Of a stretch of DNA of 64,000 bases, positions 20,267 through 29,800 are shown piece by piece; the stretch's first letter is position 1, and each line of letters starts with the position of its first letter. A program made the translations under genes and the position numbers. The DNA lies in the NCBI RefSeq assembly GCF_000170755.1, contig NZ_ABCK01000017.1:1-64000 (forward strand), read 5' to 3'. Source of the DNA: Lentisphaera araneosa HTCC2155 (GTDB lineage: Bacteria > Verrucomicrobiota > Lentisphaeria > Lentisphaerales > Lentisphaeraceae). The notes beneath the pieces were generated by a model, which was not told where the DNA came from, did not search any database, and worked only from the letters and a program-made list of their open reading frames with translations.

Positions 20267-21282
20267 ATAAACTTTGGGTTGAGCCTGATTTACGCGATGA
20301 GATCGTTGATTTCGTAGCTGATAAGAAGGCTCAATGCAAAATAAGCGAAGAACGCCTACTAGTATATATCGGCATTAGCCGAAGGAGGTTTTATGACTGG
20401 AAACAAGCTCATGGAGAACCTCGGAAATACTCTGATAACTTTATACGGACGAATATGATTACGAATCAAGAGAAAGAGGCTATTATTGATTTCTATCTAT
20501 GCCACCCTTCGGATGGCTATCGTCGTTGTGCTTACATGATGATTGATCAGGATATTGCCTACGTTCAACCATCTTCCGTATACAGGGTCTTAAGCAAAGC
20601 TGGCGTTATGAGAAACCGTAACGCCAAAGAAAGTAAAAAAGGTACAGGCTTTGTACAGCCGCTAAAGGCTCATGAACAATGGCATTCCGATATTACTAAC
20701 ATCACTGCTGGTGATACGGTGTATTATCTAATCAGTATTCTCGATGGATATAGCCGCTCCATTATTGCCTGGGAATTAAGGGAAAGTATGAAAGTGCAAG
20801 ATGTTAATATCGTTTTTCAAAAAGCTAAGGAACTTTATCCTGAGGCTCGACCACGGTGCATCAGTGATAACGGCTCACAATACAAATGTAAGGAGTTTTC
20901 ACAATTCATTACCCGCAATGAATATTCACATACAAGCACATCGCCTTATTATCCGCAAAGTAATGGCAAGCAAGAGCGTTTTCACGGCTCTCTGAAAAAG
21001 GAATGTATCAGAGTTAATTGCCCTTTGAGTATGGCTGATGCTAAGCGTCTTATCGGCGAATATATTGAGTATTACAATACCCAGAGGCTTCACAGCTCTA
21101 TTTACTATATCGCTCCACATGACAGGCTTAATGGTCTCACGCAACAGATTCTTGACAAGAGAGATCAAAAATTAAAACTGGCTAAACAAAAGAGAATGGA
21201 AAGCAATTCCATAATCTCAATGCAGCCACACTTCTCAAAAAACACCTCAATGGAGGGGGAGGTTGGTGGAATGCGGGGATAA
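20251..21282 (+). CDS. IS3-family transposase OrfB, expressed as an OrfAB fusion
   Basis: In the -1 frame from 20251 the reading is open for 343 codons. It begins SWGTLNKLWVEPDLRDEIVD, continues through an HTH_21-like region (GYRRCAYMMIDQDI) and then the rve integrase core. The DDE triad is visible: D in WHSDITN, D in CISDNGSQY and E in GKQERFHG. Fusion with OrfA at the A9G site gives a transposase of about 440 residues. OrfB has no good start codon of its own near the beginning; an internal ATG at 20455 would lose the N-terminal part. The element appears intact and potentially active. Confidence 0.9.
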   Translation, partial: SWGTLNKLWVEPDLRDEIVDFVADKKAQCKISEERLLVYIGISRRRFYDWKQAHGEPRKYSDNFIRTNMITNQEKEAIIDFYLCHPSDGYRRCAYMMIDQDIAYVQPSSVYRVLSKAGVMRNRNAKESKKGTGFVQPLKAHEQWHSDITNITAGDTVYYLISILDGYSRSIIAWELRESMKVQDVNIVFQKAKELYPEARPRCISDNGSQYKCKEFSQFITRNEYSHTSTSPYYPQSNGKQERFHGSLKKECIRVNCPLSMADAKRLIGEYIEYYNTQRLHSSIYYIAPHDRLNGLTQQILDKRDQKLKLAKQKRMESNSIISMQPHFSKNTSMEGEVGGMRG

Positions 21283-21380
21283 ATGAATGATTAAGGACTT
21301 ATCGGTTATTGATTTTTTAATCGCCTATGATAGGTCTATACCACCCAGCTTAAAATCGATTTCATTTTGAGAAGTTTTAG

Positions 21381-22280
21381 ATGAACCAAGACAAATCTAT
21401 CAAATCCCGTATGGAGCAGAGCATGAAGACGCATATTTCAGCGAATGAAGCAACTTACGGACCACAACAATATAAAACTTTTGCTGGAGCTTTAACAGCT
21501 TTTTTCTCAGAGGAGTGTCCGCAACTGGGAGGAATGAGGACTCGGCAAGTTTTGAGCTCAACTATTATCTCTATGGTCAATAAATTCTATCCCGAAACTT
21601 CTCATTTAAAACAGGGTCAGACGCCATGGGTGACCACTGACAAAAATGCGACTAAATCATACGGAAAAAAGATCAATCAAACACCTTTAGTGAGTGTTAT
21701 CCTAGATTTAGTACGAGCAGAAGATATTCAAGAGCGCAAAGACGGTAAGAAGCTCAGAGACATAAAAAAGGAAGCTGTTGCAAGGGTGCTCAAACAAAGT
21801 TATAAGCAAGGTGGCTGTATGACCTCGGTTGAATTAGCCATTCTTTTAAAGATCTCTCCACCAACTGTGGGTAAGTATATTAAAGAATGGGAACTGGAAC
21901 ACAATGAGGTCTTACCTCGAAGAGGTTCAATACATGATATGGGGCCAACTCTCACGCACAAAAAAATTATAATTGAAAAACTTTTCATAAAGAAACTCAG
22001 CGTTCAACAAGTAAGTCGTGAGACTTATCATTCATTCCAGGCTATCCAGCGTTATATCAGCAAATTTAAACAGGTTCTTATCTGTTATAAGAAGGGCATG
22101 AATATCAATGAGATCGCCAAAGTTATTGGAAATACATCCCGGTTAATCAAAGAATATGAAGCTATCATCTTGGAGTACAAAGACCGAGGGTTTGTTTTAG
22201 AGCAAATCATCAATACGGACGCAAAGGTGGACTCACAATACGAAACCATCGTCAATGACTTGAACTCTCAGAAAAACTAA
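21381..22280 (+). CDS. DUF1670-family protein B
   Basis: This 299-residue paralogue of the protein at 19026 has an HTH-like segment (SVELAILLKISPPTVGKYI), then LPRRGSIHDMGPTLTHKKIII matching the PTRGQQKDIGPGVTH core of protein A, then SFQAIQRYISKF and a final HTH-like segment (NEIAKVIGNTSRLIKEY). Its N-terminal 100 residues differ from protein A, so the two may have separate roles in one unit. GAGAAG lies 7-12 bp before the ATG. No catalytic motif is recognised. The gene ends 11 bp before the inner inverted repeat. Confidence 0.8.
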   Translation: MNQDKSIKSRMEQSMKTHISANEATYGPQQYKTFAGALTAFFSEECPQLGGMRTRQVLSSTIISMVNKFYPETSHLKQGQTPWVTTDKNATKSYGKKINQTPLVSVILDLVRAEDIQERKDGKKLRDIKKEAVARVLKQSYKQGGCMTSVELAILLKISPPTVGKYIKEWELEHNEVLPRRGSIHDMGPTLTHKKIIIEKLFIKKLSVQQVSRETYHSFQAIQRYISKFKQVLICYKKGMNINEIAKVIGNTSRLIKEYEAIILEYKDRGFVLEQIINTDAKVDSQYETIVNDLNSQKN

Positions 22281-22290
22281 ATATCTGTAC

Positions 22291-22324
22291 GTAAGGGGAC
22301 AAATACACCTCACGGACAAATGAC
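22291..22324 (-). repeat. Right bipartite inverted repeat of the DUF1670 unit
   Basis: Read on the minus strand from 22324: GTCATTTGTCCG, a short spacer, GTGTA, TT, then TGTCCCCTTA ending at 22292. The spacer between arms is shorter than on the left side and lacks the hairpin. Confidence 0.65.
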
Positions 22325-22352
22325 CTTATTTATTATGCTTTGATAAGGCCAT

Positions 22353-22919
22353 TCATTTGCAATATGTACCCACCTTTTCGTCAAGGGCTTGCATTAAATC
22401 ATCAAATTTTATAATCTTTAAAACTCGTTTTAAATTATAAGCGAAATGTGCAAGTGAGCATTCAGCCAGGACCATTTCCTTACCGAGAACTAAAAAACCA
22501 TTGGTAAGAAACTGAGTTTTAATTGTCCCATATGGGTGCTCAACTGTTCCTTTACGTGTAGCCATCATCACTTTGTTTTCGAGAATCCTTGGTGTTGCTC
22601 GTTCTTGATATTGCTGATGCTCCCAACGTGATAAAATGCGTTTTTTTGCTGTCGTACAACGGTGCTTTATAGAACAAGTATCGCATGCATTTTTGTTAGC
22701 ATATTGATTAAATAATCGGCCCCTTTGAGAGGTAGTTCTAATTTTCTTTAAAGTACTTTTATGGGGGCACAGATAAGTATCTTTTTGTGGATCATAAATA
22801 ATGGCTTCTTTTCGATACATTCCTTGTTGTACATTTGATGACTTATTAACTATTGGTAAGTAGGGGATAATCCCCATAAGCGCTAAACAGAATAAATCAT
22901 TCTGTAGTGTGTTTTTCAC
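22353..22919 (-). pseudogene. C-terminal fragment of an IS1182-like transposase
   Basis: The 188-codon frame resembles the end of IS1182-type transposases. It has GIIPYLP, YLCPHKSTL, a Cys cluster CDTCSIKHRC, and VEHPYGTIK carrying the last acidic catalytic residue, then HFAYNLKRVLKI. The N-terminal half with the first two acidic residues is missing. The open frame starts right beside the terminal inverted repeat, so an internal deletion fused the IS end to the middle of the gene. The product should be inactive. Confidence 0.8.
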
Positions 22920-22931
22920 ACAGTCTCTTTA
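22910..22931 (-). repeat. Right terminal inverted repeat of the IS1182-like remnant plus TTTA repeat
   Basis: Read on the minus strand, GAGACTGTGTGAAAAACA begins at 22927. On the + strand TTTA follows at 22928-22931. It lies directly at the start of the truncated transposase frame, so the internal deletion has brought this end next to the middle of the gene. Confidence 0.75.
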
Positions 22932-22981
22932 GTATGTGGGGAACTCTAAACTAAAGTTTGAACTACGAGCCGCATTTTCAT

Positions 22982-23012
22982 TGCATCTAAGTTTTCTTAG
23001 ATGCATTTTTTT
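22982..23012 (+). terminator. Terminator-like hairpin at the island edge
   Basis: TGCATCTAAG (22982-22991), loop TTTT and CTTAGATGCA (22996-23005), then T7, form a 10-bp perfect stem with a poly-T tail read on the + strand. It lies outside the TTTA repeat and would stop transcripts leaving the island towards the convergent kinase-like gene. Confidence 0.65.
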
Positions 23013-23111
23013 GTTTGTACGGAATGCGTCGTGACTTATGGGACTGGCTTGAGTCCAGCAATTAAGGGGGCAGGGATGCCCGCGCTTCTAGGGGGAGGAG
23101 GGTGTTTAGTT

Positions 23112-26100
23112 TTAGCGTAAATCGTCTCTTAACTGTAGAACTTCGTTGAAGAAGGCACCCATGGATTTACTGTCGCTCGTAGCGTTAAAGCCAGGGGAGA
23201 AGTCTTTGATACGATAATCTTGGTTTTTGATATCTTTGAAGCCTGCTTTGTCCTTAAGGCAGTCCTTTAGATCTGAGATATGATCATCCAGTTCATCTAA
23301 TGAATAGATCTGAAGTTTATTGATGACAGCTAGTGGGCCTGTATTTGAGAGCAGTGACGATTTGATTTTCACGTTAGCTTTTTTTGTCGATGAGTTGATA
23401 ATTGGCCCTTTTTCAGAGTGTAAGATTGAGTCTTCAATAATCGCTTTATTGAGGTTGACGAGTATGGGGTCAGTTTTGTCTATTTTAGCAAAAATTGTTG
23501 AGTGATTGATGATTACTTTTTGTGTGGTGGTGTTTGATTTGAAGTATCTTATAAAAGAATTTTGAACAAGAATATCGGAAGATTTTCCAGTTGAATTCAC
23601 ACCGCCTTTATGGAAGAAGCAGTTGATAATATTGATTTTACTAGAGTCACTTTCAATATTAATGTCGCCATCATAAAAGGTGAGGTTTTTAACGGTAAGA
23701 TCGTCTCCACTAAGAACAATTGAGTTCTGTAGTTTGACGCCTAGGGCACCAATGAGTTTTACCTTCTTATTTTTTAAAATAATACTATCATTGTATGAAC
23801 CTGGGAGGAGGCGTATGGTACGATTATTTGCTATGACTAGGCTCTCGAAGTTTGGATATTTCGACTGAGAATTGGGGCCGACAAAAATATCATTTTTATA
23901 ATCAATTTTAATCAAGTTTTTTAATGTGTCGTAAACTGCCAAGATGATCGAGTCATCGCTATTTAGATAACGTGAGTTCTTAAAATCTTTAATTAAATTA
24001 GATAAGAGAAGGCGTAGGCATATAGCGTCATCTTCAGAAATGGTGTTGAGTGAAATAGTATCTAGACTTGTAATATTATATAGATTGAAAATGGCGAGAG
24101 ATTTTGCCTCAACTACTCGGTCAATTTCATTATGGCTTTGCTCTATTAATTCCTTATTTAGAGGGCCTTTATATGTTTCTAGTTGAGCAGCGGCAGCAAC
24201 TGTATTTTCATTAAGTAAAGAGTATAAAAAGCGTGCAAATTTTGTTTCTTGTTCCGAGTCGAAAGTCAGGTATTTAATTTGAGTTTCAAAATTAAAGTTG
24301 GATAAATCTACACTTTGCTTGAGCACCTTGCCTTGAAAGGAACTAGAGATTTGAATTGTTTTCTCATCTAAATCACAACTTAGAACTTTTGCTTTGATAT
24401 TTTTCCCGTTGATTAGTAAGTCATATACTTCATTATTGGAAAGCGCTAAATTATTTAAAATACTATTCTTCAAGAGATCATGATTAATGAGTTCAATAAG
24501 CTTTCTAATTTCAGCGATATTAGCTAATCCGGAAAGCCTCTGTAAATGGCCATCAATTTGAATGGTGTCAAGTTTATAAATAGCTTGAGCTAAGAATTCT
24601 TTCTGCTCAGTAAGTTCATGTTCTTTTAAATTTTCTACAGTCACAGTAGGAGGTAGGGCAGTGTCACCTGATGCAAGTTTATCTTTAATGATAGATTTTA
24701 AGTTTTCCATGAGACTGTTACGTGTTTCAAGGCTTTCTGTAGCCAAAGAGCCATCATAGTTTTTATAGACCTCAATTGCATCAGTGTATTGTTTTTTAAA
24801 CATTAGAGTGTTGACTTCACTTCTAAGTTCAATGATAATACGTCTAACGGCATTTTCTTTAGCTTCTTTAATGTCATTATCAATGGATTTTATGAGGTTT
24901 ATTTGATCGTCAGCAGCATTGTTTTTGTCATTGTTAAACTTTTCACCTATAGAGGCAAAATCTGGCTCTGCTTCTTTCAAGGCTTCTGAGTACCAAGTTC
25001 TGTCAATAATGACAGGCTCTTTTATTGTCTCTTCTTTTGTTTCTTCAGCTAAAGCTGTGTCAGTGCCTTCCTTCGCACCTGTGATTTTCAAGTCAGGCTT
25101 ATTAGTGTCATTTTCATTCTTAAGATCATTAGATTTATCGGTTACTGCCTCTTCTTTTGTGTCGGCCAACTTATCAGTGTTAGCCAATTTATCGTCAGCA
25201 GTGGGGGTATCTACAATTGGCTCTTGTTTTTTTGTTGAGTGTTTCGCATAAATGAATATACCACCTGAAATTATGGCTAGGAGAAAAATAATTGAACATA
25301 TGATGGCAGCTACAGGGCTATCTTTCTTTTTCTGTTGAGTGCGTCGTGCTCTATTGTTTGCTATTGGACGAGGAGTTGCTCGACGTATCTCGCTAGTCGA
25401 CTGAATAGATTGTTCAATGACCGGAGGTGCTTCATGTTTATTTTTACGTTTACTTCTTGATGGTTTTTCTCGAGAGGACTCTTTTTGAGTATTACTTGCT
25501 TGTGGATCTTTTTGAAGCCCGGTATTTGTTCTTTTGCGATGGACTCGCTTTGGATTGCTAAGTTTTTCATGAACATCTTTCGAGATACCAATATCAACAG
25601 AAGTTTTGATTCTGTCTTGTATTACTTCTTTGGATAAAGGTTTGAGGTTAAATGCAGTTGAAGCAGCGGAGCTGACATTTTTGAAATGTGGGCTGACTAG
25701 TTTTACAAAATCGTTTTTCTCATAGATTTCAGTTTTGGTGCCTGACATTTGTTTAGTCAAGGAGTGCCCGATGTTCTCATAATAAGTTTCAATCATTTTC
25801 ATGACTTGACGATATGAATTCATTCGCTGTATCGGTTCACGTTTTGACATATTCTTGAGAATAAATAGGAAGTCTTCATCAAGTTCGACTTCGACGCGTT
25901 TTGGGATGATTAATTCTGAAGGATTAAATTCTCCAGAAGGTGTGCTGTGCGGTGTGATACCCGTGATTAAGTAATAGAGAAGCATTCCTAAAGAATAGAT
26001 ATCACAAGCTTCGTTGGGAAATTTTGAGCTATAGGTTATCTCAGGGCTTATATAATATATATCAAAGATTTGCATCTGTGATTTTACAAACCTCACATCT

Positions 26101-26705
26101 TGGAGTAGATGAACTGCAATACCAAAATCGTTATATAAAAGGTTGCCTTTATCATCGATAAAGATGTTTCTAGGCGTTAAAGAAAAGTGTCCACTGCGCG
26201 TTGCAATATAGGCTTCATCTAAGGAGAGTAAGAGCTCATATATAAGATCTAATGCTTGAATAGGATCCCATATGTAGCCTGAATCGATGAGTTTTTCAAG
26301 GCTTTCAATTTTTGTAAAGGGCATGACTTGGTAAATAAAGTCGTCATCAATTGCCGATTTATGAATGGGGAGTTGACTACTACCTCCATGCGGACTTAAA
26401 TCTTGTGCAAGTTCGAGGAAAACTTCAGGTTGTTGAAGTGAGTATGTAAGGGTTTTGTCAAAAACTCGGAGTAGTTTAATTTTATTTGATTTTGTATCTA
26501 AACAAGCAAAGTACGAGCTAAAGCCATCATCGGATACTTTATATAATGCTTTATACCTCTTTTGAATGGTATTTCCTGCAGACATACGTCCACGTCTAAG
26601 CTGAATTGTATCATTACAATTAGGACAACGCAAGCTGTCAACAGATGCATTAGCATCTATGTTGACTTTGCTATTACAGCTTAAGCAGGTGAGAGAGAAG
26701 TTCAT
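23112..26705 (-). CDS. Zinc-ribbon pseudokinase with membrane span and C-terminal beta-helix (paralogue 1)
   Basis: This is a 1197-residue membrane protein. It has a zinc ribbon C7xxC10/C27xxC30, a Ser/Thr-kinase-like domain at about 50-310, a basic linker, one membrane helix at about 464-486 and an acidic, helical outer region. A right-handed beta-helix-like repeat follows at about 950-1130 (TIRLLPGSYNDSIILKN, LIGALGVKLQNSIVLSG). The kinase fold is recognisable (ALDLIYELLLSLDEAY, IYYISPE, DIYSLGMLLYYLITG). The catalytic Asp of HRD is Ser175 (HFS 173-175), the DxKPxN Lys is Thr, the VAIK Lys is Arg80 and no glycine loop is present. DFG (193-195) is kept. It is therefore predicted not to phosphorylate but to bind ligands or partners. 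It lies downstream of its paralogue, with 135 bp between them. Confidence 0.85.
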   Translation of the reverse strand: MNFSLTCLSCNSKVNIDANASVDSLRCPNCNDTIQLRRGRMSAGNTIQKRYKALYKVSDDGFSSYFACLDTKSNKIKLLRVFDKTLTYSLQQPEVFLELAQDLSPHGGSSQLPIHKSAIDDDFIYQVMPFTKIESLEKLIDSGYIWDPIQALDLIYELLLSLDEAYIATRSGHFSLTPRNIFIDDKGNLLYNDFGIAVHLLQDVRFVKSQMQIFDIYYISPEITYSSKFPNEACDIYSLGMLLYYLITGITPHSTPSGEFNPSELIIPKRVEVELDEDFLFILKNMSKREPIQRMNSYRQVMKMIETYYENIGHSLTKQMSGTKTEIYEKNDFVKLVSPHFKNVSSAASTAFNLKPLSKEVIQDRIKTSVDIGISKDVHEKLSNPKRVHRKRTNTGLQKDPQASNTQKESSREKPSRSKRKNKHEAPPVIEQSIQSTSEIRRATPRPIANNRARRTQQKKKDSPVAAIICSIIFLLAIISGGIFIYAKHSTKKQEPIVDTPTADDKLANTDKLADTKEEAVTDKSNDLKNENDTNKPDLKITGAKEGTDTALAEETKEETIKEPVIIDRTWYSEALKEAEPDFASIGEKFNNDKNNAADDQINLIKSIDNDIKEAKENAVRRIIIELRSEVNTLMFKKQYTDAIEVYKNYDGSLATESLETRNSLMENLKSIIKDKLASGDTALPPTVTVENLKEHELTEQKEFLAQAIYKLDTIQIDGHLQRLSGLANIAEIRKLIELINHDLLKNSILNNLALSNNEVYDLLINGKNIKAKVLSCDLDEKTIQISSSFQGKVLKQSVDLSNFNFETQIKYLTFDSEQETKFARFLYSLLNENTVAAAAQLETYKGPLNKELIEQSHNEIDRVVEAKSLAIFNLYNITSLDTISLNTISEDDAICLRLLLSNLIKDFKNSRYLNSDDSIILAVYDTLKNLIKIDYKNDIFVGPNSQSKYPNFESLVIANNRTIRLLPGSYNDSIILKNKKVKLIGALGVKLQNSIVLSGDDLTVKNLTFYDGDINIESDSSKINIINCFFHKGGVNSTGKSSDILVQNSFIRYFKSNTTTQKVIINHSTIFAKIDKTDPILVNLNKAIIEDSILHSEKGPIINSSTKKANVKIKSSLLSNTGPLAVINKLQIYSLDELDDHISDLKDCLKDKAGFKDIKNQDYRIKDFSPGFNATSDSKSMGAFFNEVLQLRDDLR

Positions 26706-26840
26706 GTGTGTATTTATTTAATATACAATGTATTTTTACTACAATTGTAAAATATTAGAATTGATAATGTATGTTTTAATTACATTAATATAGACGTTTT
26801 AATGATAACTTACCTCATATTTTTAGAATTAAGTTTGATA

Positions 26841-29800
26841 TCAGTATAATAAAATAAGCGTATCATTCATCTGAACACCAATAGAAAGTCTTTGGTAACC
26901 TTTTAAATATCCAGGAGATTTTGGACTTAACCTGAAGTCACCTTGTCTTTGATTCATAAATTTTGATTGATCTTTCAAGCAAAAATTTATTTGCGAGAAG
27001 ATTGGCTTTAATTCATTAAGTATAGCGATGTTATGGTGTTGGTCTTTAACTAAGTAGTAATCGCTAGAAAATAAGCAATAACGTAATTTAAAATCATTAT
27101 ATTTTTGAAGATTTGTAAAAATTGGAGTGTTATCTGCGATAAAGATACAATTCAAAAATTGAGTTCTTTTGGGTGAACCAGATACACTTGATTTTAGTTT
27201 GTTATTTGGGAAGATTAATGAATTCTGGATGTTAATTTTTTTTGCGGAATCAGCAATACTAATTCCATTGAAGATACAGTTGTTGATTTCGATATTTTCA
27301 GTATTAGGGGAGAGTTTAAAGCTACCATTTTTTAAATTTGTATTTAATATTTTTATTGATTGGATATTTTGGTCTATGATAATGTTACCGGAATGAAGAT
27401 TTAAGTTTTTGAGTTCACAGTTTGTTGCTTGGATTAGGATGTCAGTGTGGATTTGTACACCATTACACCCAATGAGCTGAATGTTGTTTTGCTTGATGAC
27501 TATTGGCGTTTTATATATGCCTGGAAGTAGCCTGATTGTCGTGTTTTTATTATTTAATGCGAGTGCTAATCGGGGGAGTTTGAACTGAGAGTCACTTCCG
27601 ACAATGATTTCATGTTGTATGGGAGGAAGTGTTTTTGATTCTAGCTCTGTAAGGTATTTGGCAATCAAATCCTTTTTTATTAGTGTGAAATCGGCTAGTT
27701 GATATTGTTTTTGAAGTTCTTTGATTAACTTTATTAAAGCTATTTGGTTATCAATGCTAAAGCCTGAAAAATTAATTTCAGAACCAAACTTTTGGTGAAA
27801 ATTCTTAAAAAGGATCTCATAGGCCATTTCGAGTTCAGAATTTAGCAGTTGTTGAACGAGAGGTTTTAGAGATTGTGCGAGAGGTCCTTGATACGGAGTT
27901 AGATAGCGATACGCTTCGGTATAATCGTCGTTTTGTAAAAGAAAGATGAACCTTAAGAAAGCTTGCTCGTCGGTATTATTTTGCTCAATCCATGTGACTA
28001 GATAGCGGGGATTAAGTTTTTTAAAGGGTATGTTTAGATTTAGATTGTTAGCTTCATGATAAACCTTTACGGAAATATGCTCAGCATCAAAATTATAGGA
28101 GTTGAATTCAGCGTCTATCATTCCCCCTTGGTAATTGATCGGGATGATGGGGTCATTCGAGCTTAGGATCGCAGTAAAAATTCTTTTCAATAAATGTGAC
28201 TTGTTTGACTCTTGAATTAATTTGTTTAGGCTTTGAAGAGTTTTTTCTTTGCCAGGTATCTTTAATTTGGCAGATGTCTTTATTGCACCTGCAATATCAT
28301 TATTGACTAATTGTAGGGCAAGAAGCTGAAGTTTATCTTCCTTTGGAGTTTCTAAATTGGGTTGTGCTTTTTGAATATTATTTGATATTTGTTGACGTTC
28401 CAAAGATGTTTTTTGAGCGAGATAATCGGAATAGTTGTCGACAATTTTTATAGCGGCTGATTTTTTGTTTTCCTTGATTAGGGGTAAAGTTTTAGATTCA
28501 AGTCGATTGAGGACTCTTTTTTTCTGTTCGTTCAATCTCTGGTGACTTGTTTTTTGTATGAGCATTAATTTTTGAGCGTCGTCTTCTGACGCCACCTGTA
28601 AATCATGGGTCATCTGTTGGAGGATTTTATCAAAGTTAGGGAGCTCTTTATTCAATTCTTCTTTGTAAAATGAAAAATTAACTGAGCTTTCTTTGGGTCG
28701 TACTTGTAGATTGGTGTTACCATTTTTAATATCATCAACTGACGCATTAGTTTTGGCTTGGTTTTCATTTGAGTTTTGAGAAATAATTATAGGTTTAGAA
28801 TTTAAAGGTGTGTAAGGGGGGATTTGCTTAGTTTCATGAATAAGTAAAAATGCACAGATGGTGAGTACTGCTGCCGCTACAATGATGTAAGTTAAAAGTG
28901 AGCGTCTCTTTTTTGCCTTACCGGCAGTTTTTGAGCGATTGAGCATTTGGCTATGAGGCCGTTGTTGCAGGCGTCTTTTTTTGGTTTGATGAGGGTGGAT
29001 TATTTTTGTTTTAAACTCTTTTGGTAAGTAAGCCTGGGTTGAGATTTTTTGCCTTATAATCTCAGAGTTGTAGTTCGCCTTACTTTTGATAGTTAGTGAT
29101 TTAGGCTTCTTTTTGACTTGTGGTAAAACGTGCTGAATAAAATGCTGTGATTGATAAAGAAGTGTTTTTTCGCCTTCCATTTGTTTGAGTCTTACATGGC
29201 CAATAGAGTTATAGTACTGGTCAATGGCATTAATGAGTTGCCGGTAGGACTGAAAGCGATGGTTTCGTTCTTTATGTGTGATGTTTTTGATGATTTGCAG
29301 GAATTCTTCATCTAACAACTCTAAGGTTGTATTTGGAAAGGTGAGTTCTTGTTTAAGGATTTCGCTTTTATCTTCAGCCGGCCCCAAAGGGGTGAGTCCC
29401 GTTACCATGTAGTAGATACAATGACCAAGGGAGTAGAGGTCGCTACTCTGGTCGGGGTAGTGTAGGCCTTGGACGAGTTCTGGACTAGTGTAGTAGATGT
29501 CAAAAATATTAAACCCGCATGAGGCAAATCTAGAGTCCTGTAGCAATTGCGGAGCTAAAGAGAAATCAAAGAATTTTACTAAACCATCATTATCAATGAA
29601 TATATTATGGGGAGTGAGGTTAAAGTGTCCGCTGCCAGTAATTGAATATGCGTGGTCTAAGGACTCTAAAATATCATAGCATAGGTCTAAAGATTGAAGG
29701 GGACTCCATAAAAAATCATTATCGATGATCTCTTCAATTGATTCGAGCTTCATGTAGGGCATGACTTGATAGAGGTATTGATCAAAATATGCAGAGTGTA

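Larger units (their letters stand above)
19910..21364 (+). mobile_element. IS3-family insertion sequence (ends tentative)
   Basis: The element carries overlapping orfA/orfB transposase frames. Candidate ends are TGTCAGATTTTCAGCT starting at 19910 and, read on the minus strand, TGAAATCGATTTTAAGCT starting at 21364. They share GATTTT-AGCT and begin with the family's TG, but the match is gapped. Flanking TTTTGGA and TTTTGAGA are similar, not identical. It interrupts the short gap between the two DUF1670 genes. The presence of an IS3 element is certain; its exact ends are not. Confidence 0.6.
18930..22324 (+). mobile_element. DUF1670 two-gene unit bounded by bipartite inverted repeats
   Basis: The unit is enclosed by a perfect 12-bp outer inverted repeat, GTCATTTGTCCG at 18930-18941 and its inverse at 22313-22324. 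Inside it is a perfect 10-bp inner inverted repeat, TGTCCCCTTA at 18973-18982 and its inverse at 22292-22301; both inner arms are preceded outward by GTGTA. Two paralogous DUF1670 genes fill the unit in the same direction. An IS3-family element separates them. Without the IS3 the genes would lie about 33 bp apart. That this is an autonomous mobile element is inferred from the repeats and from its insertion inside another IS; no target duplication is clear. Confidence 0.6.
18809..22927 (-). mobile_element. IS1182-like remnant enclosing two further elements
   Basis: Terminal inverted repeats GAGGCTGTGTGAAAAACA (18809-18826) and its inverted copy (22910-22927) match at 17 of 18 bases. The 4-bp sequence TTTA directly flanks both ends (18805-18808 and 22928-22931), as expected for a target-site duplication. 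Only about 720 bp belongs to this element: 18809-18929 and 22325-22927. It carries just the C-terminal part of a transposase on the minus strand. The rest is a DUF1670 unit inserted into it. The assignment to IS1182 rests on transposase features, not on a database match. Confidence 0.7.

Noticed and set aside
18891-22326. AAATGACCT direct repeat (18891-18899 and 22318-22326) as target duplication of the DUF1670 unit
   Set aside because: The right copy overlaps the outer inverted repeat and the left copy is 31 bp away from it, so a true duplication at the ends is not supported.
22930-23110. Possible integron attC or attachment site in the GC-rich stretch with short hairpins
   Set aside because: Only a terminator-like hairpin and a 5-bp stem (GGACT/AGTCC) are seen; no integrase gene or repeated cassette structure is present.
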